Positions 1-11,305 of a stretch of 64,000 nt of DNA are shown piece after piece; position 1 is the stretch's first letter, and each line of letters starts with the position of its first letter. Under the pieces are notes generated by a model that ran no database searches, was not told where the DNA came from, and saw only the letters and a program-made list of their open reading frames with translations. Origin of the DNA: Antennarius striatus (taxonomy: Eukaryota > Chordata > Actinopteri > Lophiiformes > Antennariidae); NCBI RefSeq assembly GCF_040054535.1, contig NC_090795.1, forward strand, positions 6,237,501 to 6,301,500, in the 5' to 3' direction. The position numbers and the translations under genes were made by a program.

Positions 1-3000
1 GATGCCTGTTTTTTTTTAGGCAAAATAATCATACCTGAAATTGTTCACATTTCATCCCCCAATGAAAGTCATTTTTTTCCTGAATTTCCCATGGGATCAT
101 TAAAGTATATATCTATCTATCTATCTCTATCTATGTGATTTTCATGTCTGTTTTCGTGTCTGTTTCAATTAAACAATGTGTGCATATAGTTACAGATCCT
201 GAAAGATAAATAACACTTTCAGTGATAACTGACGATTACCACCTGATTATGAACAAGGCTTCCAGGGTCATGGTATTAGGAGAGAGGCATTAATTTGGAA
301 ACCTAGCAACGTCACCCTAGTATTTTCTTTGCCGTGGGTGCTGAGTGTCACAGCGCTTCACATCAGATACAGCTGTAATATGTTCTGTGATAATACGAAT
401 AGAATCATTATCCCAGGAATTATTAGCCTACTAGCTCATCTGTTCAACCATAGAGCCCTTGAGGCATCACCATGGGGTTTTTTCTCATTTATTCAAATCT
501 TAAAATGATTTATTTCAATGTTCTCCAGCGAGTGCTGTCTTGTGCTCTTAAGATTAAACCTAGAGGGGAGGTTCTACAGTCAGCATTGGTTTCCTTTGAC
601 AAGAACATATTTTATTTATATTACTGCATTTACATGTTTTACTGCATTCTAAAAGACATTTGACTTTGTTAGTGAATGCAACGTTCTGCATAAAATGTAT
701 TATGTCTTATGGAAAAAGATGAGAGCAAGGTCTAACCAAAACCATATTGTTTTTTCATATTATAGAGAACATATTATTCCCTTTATTTTCCTGTCATCTT
801 TGTACTCACAGACATCTAATAAATACATTCTGCACCACAACCTTTGGTATCATCCCACTACCGACAATACTGCAACACATTTAATGATCAAACATTCAGG
901 ACACACATTTAATGACAGCTAATCTTGTGTAGCTCCTTACAAAGCAGCACTGCTTATTCCTGTCTGCTACCAAACAACACAGTAAGAGGAAATGAATGAA
1001 AAAGAGGAGCAAACACATATCCAGCTGATAACAACTGTGAGAGGTGAAAACACCTTCTTAATGAATTCAAGCCCCTCAGAGTGATAGTTCTCCTGCATGA
1101 ATGAATGCAATCAGGGTCTTAACATTCAGGCAGAAGCTTATTTAGATTATTCCCAGGTTCCGATTTTCTTATTGTGAAGAACACCGCATGGCACTTCTTT
1201 GAAAATGCAGCTCCCAGCGCTTCCAAATATAGAGATATCTGAGATTAGGGTGGGAAATAGAAAGTCTGTGAATGCGGTTTGGGACTCGTACCGATGCGTG
1301 AACCAAGACAGGTGTATTTGTCACATTTATCGCACACATATACACCGTAAACCTATCATTAAAATGCTACATTTAATCTTACTTGAGCATCAAGATTTAA
1401 TTTGTTTCAGCCAGACATGAAAAAAAAAAAAGTCATATTGAGATGCTGTTGAAACAATTAATTTCTCATTTTCCAGTGCTCTTTTCAGCCTTATCTCTGC
1501 ACTTTTTTCTCCACACTTTCCTTCCATCGACGCCCCCCCTCCCCCCCACTCCCTTTCTCTCTCCTCAGCTATTCTATTTCACAATTTGTCATGCTGCAAC
1601 GACAGGCTGAGGCAACGGGCACTATGCTGGTGCCTGTGAGCCGAGCCTCTCGGCTTGAGATAAAGCCAGGCTGACAAGCGGGTTCAGCAGCGTCACACTG
1701 TCCTTTGAAACAGCCTCAGAAAAGGAGGAAAAACCAAGGCCAGGCATGTTCCTTCAAAGGTGCTCCCCTTAATGCTTCACCTCTTGACTCCTCCTGGCGC
1801 TCAGCTGCTGGGTTGCGCCTCCGGCTGCTTCTTTAAATACCACCTTTGTGTTGCAATGGGAACAAAGGGGAAGAAACACCCTGAGGATGTGGTTTTTTTT
1901 TTTTTTTTAAACCAATACAACAATAAAAACAGCCCAGCACCATATTGTTAATACGAAGCTTTAATTTTTATGTTGATGCTTAAATTCTACGATTCATGTT
2001 TGGTGTGTAGGTGGAGAAGCTGAAGCTGCTTAGCCAGCACCATCTTAAAAATATAATCCCTCCTTCAGCACACACACTTAGGTGTGCCAGCTCATTTATG
2101 AACACCTCTCACCATCTGACGGAGACGCACAAATCCGTTCCTCATTTCTATCATCCCCCTACAGTCACTTGCTGCCCATCCCCCCCCTTTAAATGAAGTA
2201 GGCCCCCAGTAAATAATTGAAGGATATTCCTACTTCTTCAGCTTCGCTTTTGTGGCACAATATTTGGTTATTCCAATATGTACTGAACACATACTGATTT
2301 CTGTTATGGACTGATGCAGTCTCTGAGTCAGAGGAGAAGGATCATTGAATTCAAATGACAAAATGAAATAGAAACATCGGTCTCTAAATGATTTCTCACA
2401 TTTCCATAATGTGATGCCCTTCAATTTCTTCTGAATGGATTTGATGAGAGATCTTCCTGCCAACTGGGCCGTACGTCCCAACAGGTATCTAATACAATGT
2501 GTGGCTAATGATGAAAAGATTCAGCTTTGGGTACTACAAATGATATAAATGATGCATTGAAGCTGTTAAAATTATCCCCACAAATGAAAGCTGCTCTTGT
2601 TCTGGAATGCCAGGCTAGCAAATTTCATAATTGTTCTGATCTTTGCAAAAACAATGTAGAAAAACACCCTAAGTTGAGGCAAAATATAACATAGCAGACA
2701 TAATTTGACTGTAATTGTTAGGATACAAGGGTAGAAAGCTGAAGCTCCTCTATGGTGGGGTGTGCTCCGAGTGTTTGCTGCCACCTACTGTGTCAAAGCT
2801 TAAACTTCCACCTCTATGAATACCGCATTCACGCCCACGCACACCTGATAGAATCACCCACACACAGAAACACACACACACACACACGTTTGGCTTGAGC
2901 ATTGTGTTTTAATAAATAACTTTCTCCAGCAATAAAAATCTGAAGCAAAATTTAGTTACAGCCACGAAATAAAGAAGAGGAAACCAAAGAAGCATCAAAA

Positions 3001-3606
3001 TGGCTCATTTCTTTTAAAACAGTGAATCGACTCGCACCTAACGGGGGGAGGGGGGATTTAAATGGCGACATAAGGCAAAGAGGCTTAAACTTAAATGCCT
3101 GAGATTTTTTTCTTTTTAATATATGTACAAGTAGTCCTCAAGATATGAACATTCATAGATACAAACAACCTTGTGCCGCTATATCCGACTACTGCAGTAC
3201 CCCTTTTTGTCCCAACCCCCCGCCGAGCAGCACCGCAACATCTCCCCAGTTTTTTCTTGTTCATGTCTCTGTGAGCATCTCAGCGCATCAGGCTTGGTAC
3301 ATCCTTGGACACTTTACTGTTTATCAAGACTGATAAAGTAAAGGCTAGTGAAAGATAGTGCTAGTGGTTTTGGCAAAAAGCATAAGGCAAGTGATGATAA
3401 TGCTAAAGAAACATCATCTCTCCTTTGAGAACTCTGTCTCTCACTGGCAATAATTCCTCCCTCCTCCTCTTCCTTCGCTCTAAAGCTAAATTACATTACA
3501 ATGTTGTTTTTATGTCCTGTAACAGTTTCTGGTAAGTCTTAGGGAATAGTACTTTCTTATTTAGAGTAGTAATGACATTTAAATGACCCCAAATGGCAAT
3601 TATGGA

Positions 3607-3690
3607 TTCATCCATCCATCTATTTTCTTCCACATTGAGGGTCACAGGGGTTGCTGGAGCCTATGCCAGCAAACTTTGGGCAAAAGGCAT
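3607..3690 (-). mobile_element. L2-type LINE 3'-end fragment
   Basis: The plus strand reads CATCCATCCATC and then a GGGTCACAGGGGTTGCTGGAG-like block. This is the reverse complement of the tail common to teleost L2-type LINEs (CTCCAGC ... TGACCC followed by a short tandem repeat). Only the tail is present. The call rests on recognising the motif, not on an alignment. Confidence 0.55.
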
Positions 3691-3703
3691 ATACTGTATA
3701 TAT

Positions 3704-3728
3704 GCGTGTGTGTGTGTGTGTGTGTGTG
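3704..3728. repeat. (GT)n microsatellite
   Basis: A GT dinucleotide tract between an L2 tail and an interspersed repeat. It creates spurious CVCVCV open frames. Confidence 0.9.
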
Positions 3729-3739
3729 CACGCATGCAA

Positions 3740-3985
3740 TTACAGTATTTTCCGCACCTAAAAGCCTTTAATTTTCTCAATTTCTTATAATCCAATGTGC
3801 CTTATATATGAAAAAAGTTTTAAAATAGAACATTCATTGAAGATGAGTCCTCAGATGCGTTTTGTAATCCAGTGCGCTTTATAATCCAGTGTGCCTTGTG
3901 TATGATTTTTTTTTTTTTAAATAGACCATTCATTGGAGGTGCACCTTATAATCCAGTGCACCTTACAGTGCCCCACCCTGTAAAA
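3740..3985. repeat. teleost interspersed repeat with TTATAATCC units
   Basis: The block starts with ACAGTATTTTCCGCACC and contains repeated TTATAATCCAGTG...CCTT motifs. The run 'TTATAATCCA ... CATTCATTG' occurs twice in tandem about 105 bp apart, so the repeat is internally duplicated. I recognise this as a widespread fish repeat, probably a non-autonomous DNA element. The family name is not certain. Confidence 0.6.
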
Positions 3986-4436
3986 TATAAATACACAGCA
4001 CATGATGTATCTGTCTTAGCTAAAGCCCTACCTTTCTCTTAGCGGGGTTGCATACTATGTATGAGACAAGACAAGATGTTATTCACCTTTGGCTTTTTCA
4101 GTGCAAACAAGAATAATGTCAAACAATGGCTCAGACTCAACTGAGGCATCATCCTGCATAAAGTTGAGACAAGAATTATTCTATTTTCATTCTATTATTC
4201 TATTCTTCAACTATAAAGTAGATTCAGACAGTTTTAGGAATTAATCTCTTTTCCAGCAATCACTTTTTTTATATGTGCAATTTAGCATGCAGTAGTGGCA
4301 CGTGTATATGTGGAAATAAATTCAAAAATAATTTCTCTGTTGCAACTTAGAATCATAAGTGAAGCTTTCCAATGTGAACTAAATCTCTAACATACCTCCA
4401 TAGCCAGTGAGACACTCATACTGTCACACTGTATTC

Positions 4437-7400
4437 CTAACTGTCTGGAGCAGCAGTCTCTGACCTCTCCTCCTCCATAATGTTGGTGAAGCTTGAAGGC
4501 TCAGTACTAGTATTCTGCACCTGAGAGATACTCGGGTCACTCCGGTTTGTTGTGGTGAGTTCAGTGCCCACACAGTCATTCTCTGCAGGAGGAGAAGCAG
4601 CGACGATCGTGTCAATAGTGTGGACATGCTCAGACTCCTTGGTGTCTGGCTCTTCTTCCTTTTCCGGTGATGAAGGTCTTTGGTTAAAAGATGAGGTATC
4701 TGTCAAAATAAGCAAAAAAAGCATGGGGTGTATCCATGGCAATGAACAAATTGCTTTTGTCATTCGCATTAATGTTTTAATTTGTGGCATTAATTTTGTC
4801 ATGTACAAATATTAAAAATGCTATTGGTGTTTTAGCTGGGATAAACATATTTTAATATATTGGGTAATAAATATATATGTGTGTGTGTGTGTATTTATTT
4901 TGAGTAAGATGTTTTTAAGAATCAACGACAAAGTGATTACAGGAACACAGATACGACAACAGTGGCTGGTTTAAACTGGTTTAGGTTTTAAATGTTTGTC
5001 TACTCAGCTACACAATCAATTACTTGCAGAATGCATAAAATTACTTACCAAAGGTACACTGACCACCAGAGTCATCTCCATAATCAGCAAGCATGGAGTC
5101 ATAGGTGGAAACCATGTCTGACAAGTCTGGAGTCACTGCTTCAGGTATGGTGGAAATATCTGCTTTACAAAAAAAAAAAAAAATTATAATAAGCTACTGT
5201 ATGTGGGAAAAAAAGAATAAGTCATGGTTATGCCTTTTGAACTAAAACATGTTTACCAAAGTCTACAGCTGACTGTGTAGGTGAGGTCACACACAAGTCT
5301 TGCAGAGCTCCTTCAATTTGATTAAAACGTACTTCCCTGGCACTTGAGGGGCTACATTCAGTTACCGAAGGCACCTGAGAACAGATATTCACACTGGGAA
5401 AAAATCCAATAAAGGCTTCTACCAAAGATCATTCAATAAAAGAACGTGAAGGCATGCCACAAGCTGTACCTCGGTTTGGTGAAGCAGCTCTATGTTGCTG
5501 GCAGACACCGTGGATGGAGGATGATATTTGTTTTCGGTGTTTGGGTGGACTGGGCGTGTTGGGATTCTGTGCAGGTATCCATAGCCAATGCCACAACCCA
5601 AGCTGCAACGTAAGACAGAACCATTAAGTGCATGTGTGTGTATATGTATATAAATATCTATATGTATATGTAGGTGGGAAAAAGTATGAGAACCTTTTAT
5701 AAGTTCATGGTTTTCTGTGTTAATTCATCATAAAATATGACCTGATCTTCATTTAGGTTGAGGGTATTAACAAATATAATGTGCCTCTATACTGAAGGAG
5801 TGTTCAATATAGATATTTTTTGTCAATACCCTAGACTTAGATGAAAATCAGGCCACATTTCAGGTCACAAACCATTTCATATACTTTTTCTTGCCAATGT
5901 ACACAGGTGACAATTATTTCCCAGCTTTTGATAAACCACTTCAGTTCAAAGACGCAGTACCTTCCCTCTCCTCCCCATGCTCCATTTGGAGTCACCACAA
6001 CCTCTCTGCATTGGTCAGTCTTTGTGTTGTACACCAGCAGCTTCAGAGGTTTCCCCTCATTGGCTTCAATCAAAGAAAAGAAATCCTCTGACTGCAAAGG
6101 TTGTGCAGACACAATTTCAGATTATGTTCTCTATTCTGTTTATGGTTGTTTGTTCTTATATTCATTTACATACTGTAAATAAAAGCATAACACAGAAGAG
6201 CTTACATCTTGTAACACCTGGTCTGCTCCCACGATGAAGTCATTGTGAGCGATAAGCCCAGCTAAAGCTGCAGGAGAACTGGGTTCCACGTCCTAAAATG
6301 TATTTATTAAGAGATATTCATTTAAAACCACTGTCTGTTTTATCTAAAGGTGACATTAATATACAATAATGTGTCAAGTTGGAGGTAAGAACCCTGTGAT
6401 AACATTATAATAACAAATATTATTATATTTGTTATTATAAAGTGTTCAAGTACATTTGGAATTTCATTTTATTTCTTGAGTTGGAAACAACTGACTGAAA
6501 GAAAACATTTCAGCTACTACCTCACAGTTTTTAATCAGTTGTTTAATTACAGGTCAGTAAGCGATTAATGTTATACAATTTAAGAATAGCGTTTGAATAA
6601 GGCTGTATTTGTCTTACCAACACATGCCAAATATTCTCATTGGCTCCTTCAAAGCTGCAGAAGCGAACACTTGCGCCCAGCAGACCCTGACCACCCCACA
6701 TATTACTGGGCACGACCTCCAGCTCCCTCACCCGCAGGGTTTTAGAGTTGTACACTTCAAGTTTGACGGCTTTCTCCATATTTGCTTTCAGAAGGTCTTT
6801 CAGCAAGTCGTTTTCTTTATTCTGGAGAAGCAGGGAAAAATGGTCTAACAAATCTATTTTCTATAAAAGAACATGGAATTAGATCACAGTAATAAATGAT
6901 CAGACTACATCTATCAGACACCTTTTTCCTCCTGAGACCGTAATTTACATCTGACATAAAGAAATGCATACATTCAGGAGTCAAAAAAAAAAAAAAGGAA
7001 GTTGGTTAGAAAGCTCCTTAACCACTTATTAGTCCTTTTAATTTATTAAATAACATCACATACAAGCAAAGACAAAGTTAATTATTGTGTTTAATCTCAA
7101 ACTACAAACTAGCAGCAAACTGCATAGCTGGAGTTTTGCATATATTCTCAAAATCTAACCAATAGATTACCTGTTTCCACTATAAATTATATACTGCTTT
7201 CCACTTCAGGATATAAAATAATGACAAATACAGACATTTTTAAAAAAAAGTTAATAACTGAACACTAAACAAAATGATGATAAATGTTTCTTGTGAACTG
7301 TTTACAAACGTTTATATTGATGAATAAATTACATTTGTTCAGCTACCTGTCTGAATCTGTTTTCACGCTTCAATATATTCATTTCTTTTTCATAGGTCAT

Positions 7401-8111
7401 TGGCATCTCACTTTGCCCGATTAGTAAATGTGAAAATGTAACCACTTATAAAGAACCATCTTTCATTGGGCAGTATTTATTAAATTGGGTGATGGAAATC
7501 CATAATTAACATGAGCTTGACACAGTTGTGTACTTACAAGCCTGGCATTTCCTACTGAGAGAATGAAGTCAAAGAAGGGCTCCAGACCGGCTTTATGGGC
7601 AGGAGAGTTCTCCTGAACCTGAAGAGGTTGGGAGGGCAGGAGAAGGGAGGTGGGGGGCACCATAAGTATGTGGTTCACAGTCCTCAATTGTGTTGATACC
7701 AAATGTTTCTTCTCACATGGTGAATAGGTTCCTGGCCTCCTTAAGCTCACAATTTACACTTATCAGTCTCTACGTTTAGGACTAAACAATAACAGTCCCT
7801 GTGAAAGTTAAGCTTCAACGGTAGTCAAGTGCCACCTCATCATGGGCGGACACCATTGTGTGCTGAGGACTTAACACTAAATTACTGTGTCGCTACACAA
7901 GTACCTCCAATATTCGTCAAAGACAAGTGTATTTTATATGTCCGTAAACTGGACTGAAACTACACGGAAGCAAATGATCGAACAGGGTATAGAATACACG
8001 AAACTGTATGTTCGTATGTCACCTTTGCGCAAAGCTACGTCTTACCCCGTGAACATGATAGCCACTATGAGTCCCTCCGTCCGACAAAAACGAGCTCTGC
8101 GGTATTCCCAT
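4437..8111 (-). CDS. gorasp1: Golgi reassembly-stacking protein 1 (GRASP65)
   Basis: Nine coding exons join in frame to 397 aa: 8111-8046, 7618-7538, 6821-6618, 6292-6206, 6091-5961, 5602-5470, 5374-5257, 5159-5049 and 4699-4437 (TAG stop). All junctions are GT-AG. The start MGIPQSS has Gly2, the N-myristoylation site that anchors GRASPs to cis-Golgi membranes. Two GRASP-type PDZ domains fill about residues 12-205. Landmarks are [54 protein letters not shown] and [15 protein letters not shown]. The remaining about 190 residues are Ser/Pro/Glu-rich, like the regulatory tail of the family. GASVRFCSF and the CSRNP1 neighbour favour GORASP1 over GORASP2, which has GVSIRFCSF. Human GORASP1 has 440 aa, so this tail is shorter. 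GRASP65 tethers cisternae through trans-oligomerisation and binds GM130; that role is inferred from the family. Confidence 0.92.
5157..5165 (-). other. gorasp1: NAGNAG tandem splice acceptor of GORASP1 exon 8
   Basis: On the minus strand the T-rich tract is followed by AAGCAG directly before exon 8. Splicing at the second AG starts the exon at 5159 and forms a GAT (Asp) codon. Splicing at the first AG would add three bases and insert one Ala in frame. I used the second AG. Confidence 0.4.
6405..6440. repeat. perfect inverted repeat in a GORASP1 intron
   Basis: Arms of 15 bp (TTATAATAACAAATA at 6405-6419, complement at 6426-6440) flank a 6-base loop inside the intron between coding exons 3 and 4. 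It may be a relic of a short palindromic element or only a hairpin. Confidence 0.8.
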
Positions 8112-8470
8112 TGTCTCGAACAGTTCACACAATTAACGCTGACTAAATTTCACCGAGGTAGAGTAATGTTACGATTCATTACTTAAAGCTACACAGCTAC
8201 TTCTGGCTACCTAGCATCTTCGGCTATGAACGCAGAGATTGACAGCAGCCGCTCGGGAGCAAGACAGAAATAATAAATAAAGATGACAGAATAATCGAGC
8301 GGTGGTGCAGTGTTCGATTACCCGCCCTTGACAAGGTGTCTTAATACGTGTTTACAAATCCAGCGGAAAAACATGATTCATCTATTCATATGTATGTATT
8401 AATATTACATGATCACATTTGTATTTTCTAGAATCTTGACAAATGATCTTTTAACCGGTCGTTCGTCAGA
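8112..8470. promoter_or_regulatory. gorasp1: GORASP1 5' UTR and promoter region
   Basis: This is the stretch directly upstream of the GORASP1 ATG on the minus strand, before the elastase duplicon begins. It is richer in CG dinucleotides than its surroundings, especially 7980-8280. I see no TATA box. The transcription start is not placed. Confidence 0.4.
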
Positions 8471-9196
8471 CACACAAGTTATCTTGAGTGAAAATTTGCG
8501 TTAGTCATGAACTTTACACGTCTGGCTGACTTCATTTGCGTATAGATGTACCTGCTATTTTCCCCCCACAATGATAAGAAATGAGAGCTCATTTTTCATT
8601 AGGTTCAGTAGATGATATATGCATGCAATGATAATTTCATGTGCCAAATTCATTAGTTATTATTTCAACACAGTTTGAGAGAAAACTATTTTTCACATTG
8701 GAATTAGGAAAATTTAAACGGTAATTTGTCCTCAATTGACATAATGGAAAGAGTGCAATTTCCATTTCAATACTGCACATATAGCATTAATATATTTTCT
8801 CAGTAATTATGGTATTATATTCATAGCGATAATAACTTAATTTGCATAAGGTAGATGTAATAGAGATGATGCAAGTAAAATGATTCAAAAACAATGTGAA
8901 AAAACAAAACTACAACATGGACTCTAATTTTATTACTTATTTGTGGCTTATAAAAGACCACATGTTCCATTACATGTCTTTGCTTCAAAAACACATCTAT
9001 GCATCTTCTTCTGAAACATGAATCTCTATTACATTATATACAGTTGACTGAATTCTCCCATAACTATTCTTGGAACATATTCGTTTCATATTTCGTTCAT
9101 CATTTACAAAAGTTATCTATAGGAGAATTTGTGTTTGAGCCAAACTCAACATGTGTGTTCTCATTGATGTTGACTAAATGTGAATGTTCTTGTTTT

Positions 9197-9222
9197 TTTC
9201 CCACCATGATAAGATGTACAAA
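9197..9222 (+). promoter_or_regulatory. conserved upstream element of elastase copy 1
   Basis: TTTCCCACC followed by ATGATAAGATGTACAAACTC lies 326 bp before the ATG. The same block lies 328 bp before copy 2 and 316 bp before copy 3. TTTCCCAC resembles the RBPJ half of a pancreatic PTF1 site and TGATAAGA matches a GATA-factor site. A regulatory role is inferred. Confidence 0.4.
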
Positions 9223-9481
9223 CTCTTAATTCATTCTTCCTGAATTTATTACAATTAAAATGAGTATGTAATGGTACCTATATAATAATAGATGAATTTT
9301 GATGGGCGTGGTTGCTGATTACCTGTAGATAATTTTTATTTAGGTGTGTTTTTCCCTTTCTTCAGGACAACATGACATGTTAGAAATTGGATGTGAAATT
9401 CTACATGGATAGCTGACGGTAGCAGATAAACATTTTTTGCCTAATAGACGACTTTCTGAAGTTCTTCCAGTCTCAAGTGGG

Positions 9482-9490
9482 TATATATAT
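9482..9490 (+). promoter_or_regulatory. TATA box of elastase copy 1
   Basis: TATATATAT starts 41 nt before the ATG. The same spacing is kept in copies 2 and 3. With a usual TATA-to-start distance of about 30 nt, the 5' leader would be only about 10 nt, as in other pancreatic protease genes. Confidence 0.75.
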
Positions 9491-9522
9491 GTAGAACTGC
9501 CACTGTTCTTCAGTGTTCCAAC

Positions 9523-11252
9523 ATGATTGGGTTTCTGGCTTTCCTATCCTGCATTGGTGAGTTTAACTTACAAGTAAAGTTAGACTTTTTAAAGTGCATT
9601 ACAAACATTCTTCAATCATGAAACTGATGTCACAACTTTACTCACTTTTCATGTTTACATGAAAGGCCTGATTTGTGCTGAAACACCCTTAAACTATGGT
9701 GTGCACAATGAGAGGGTCATAGGAGGCAACGATGCTGCACCAGGCGTCTGGACGTGGCAGGTAAAGATTCATATAACGGCATTTATACAATTAAAATCTT
9801 CTTCAGCATTTGAAATAACGCTGCTTACTTGGTTTCTGTCTCAGATTTCTCTCCAGCAGAATTTATACGATGATGGTTTATTCTACCACATCTGTGGAGG
9901 AAGTCTCATTGATGCTTCTCACATCTTGACAGCAGCTCATTGCATCAAGTAGGGTTTCATTTTGCTCCTCATTCCCGTCAGTAAACAGCCAGCATTTATG
10001 TCTGTGGACATAAAACATGAAATTATTGATCAAGAGGTCTCTGATAAGATATCAAAGTGAATTAATTGTCTTCTGGATCACTGGTTGTAAGTACAGTATA
10101 TTTTTGTGTCCTATCTTCCTGTCAGTGCTGATGCTGACAGGTATCGTGTGGTGGCGGGAGACTACAACCTGTATGAATATGAGGGCAGCGAGCAGTTCAT
10201 TGGTGTCAAGAGCATTCACATCCATCCTGACTGGAATGGTGACCTTAGACTTGGGTAAAGAAACAGCAAGTTTCATTTTAAAAGGCAAGCTGTTCCTAAA
10301 TACAGATTTGGAATTTTTTTTGGTCTTTGTTTTTGTCTTATTTATTAGAAATGATATTGCCATCATGACACTGTCTGAATCCGTGTATGACAATGGCTTT
10401 GTGAGCCTTGGAAATCTTCCCAACCATGATGAGGCCTTGTCTCATGGTTTCCCCTGTTACATCACTGGCTGGGGACGGATGGACGGTGGGATGACACTCA
10501 TATGTTATAGGTCATATGTACACATTTACTGTATTTAAGAATGCTGAATAAAAAAATCTTGCACTCCTTCTTCACTCACTCTTTTCACAGACAAAGGAAG
10601 TGTTCCTGCTATTCTTCAGGAAGCCATCATCCCAGTGGTGGAACACTCAGTCTGCTCCCAGTCTGACTGGTGGGGCAGCATCGCTCTGGAAAACATGGTG
10701 TGTGCTGGAGGGGATGGAGTCGTATCGGGCTGCCAGGTACAGCAAACATACAGTATGTGTGCATTTGTCTAATGCAAGCAGTTTGTTTTTTTTAAATGAC
10801 AGCAGTTTGACTTTTGTTACAGAGGTATCAACCCTCCAACATCAGAAGTCCAGTTTGATCCATTTAGAATATTTTATTTCCTGTTCCTACAATGTTTTTG
10901 AATACTTTTAATTATATTTTCTACAATGTTTCTGTGAAACATTTAAAAAATGAGACTGCCTTTTCATGATCTTCAAACTGGAACTCCTTTTATGTCCCAG
11001 GGTGATTCTGGAGGACCCTTGAACTGTTTCAGTGAAGGATTCTGGAGAGTCCACGGTGTGGTGAGCTACGGCCCATCAGGCAGTTGCAACCAACTGACTA
11101 AGCCCACTGTCTTCACCAGAGTCTCTACCTTCCATGACTGGATCTTTTCGGTAAGTGTCCTTTCCCCTCCACCATCTGATCATTTCACCATATTTTGTTG
11201 GTGTAGTTCAGTTGGCTTAACTTTATTTTTTGAATATTTTCAGATTTTATAA
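9523..11252 (+). CDS. pancreatic elastase-like serine protease, copy 1
   Basis: Eight exons join in frame to 267 aa: 9523-9556, 9666-9760, 9845-9948, 10126-10254, 10349-10485, 10591-10736, 11001-11150 and 11244-11252. This is a trypsin-fold (S1 family) digestive zymogen. It has a hydrophobic signal peptide (about residues 1-16), a short propeptide, and activation expected at Arg28-Val29 (NER|VIGG). The catalytic triad is His75 (TAAHC), Asp123 (NDIA) and Ser218 (GDSGGP). Ser212, Gly239 and Thr251 stand at chymotrypsin positions 189, 216 and 226. Ser189, the [11 protein letters not shown] and PTVFTRVS motifs and eight exons point to the chymotrypsin-like elastase (CELA) family, nearest to ela2/CELA3-like members by eye; the exact orthologue is uncertain. 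The exon 3 donor is weak (GTAGGG), but it is needed because the frame otherwise stops at once. Confidence 0.9.
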
Positions 11253-11299
11253 AACTTATGGAAAAGTGTTCTGTCCACAATCTCTTGGGAAACCAGTGC

Positions 11300-11305
11300 A
11301 ATAAA
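11300..11305 (+). terminator. polyadenylation signal of elastase copy 1
   Basis: AATAAA lies 48 nt after the stop codon, in a block (AACCAGTGCAATAAAATGG) shared with copies 2 and 3. Confidence 0.8.

Larger units (their letters stand above)
1..4436. other. intergenic region and GORASP1 3' flank
   Basis: I see no exon that can be defended here. The stretch holds a short TATC tract near 105-134, a T-run near 1891-1908, an imperfect CA repeat near 2857-2887, an L2-type LINE tail near 3607-3690, a GT repeat near 3704-3728 and a teleost interspersed repeat near 3740-3985. The short open frames are unsupported. Sequence just below 4437 should be the GORASP1 3' UTR, but I found no convincing AATAAA on the minus strand close to the stop codon. 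Confidence 0.6.
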
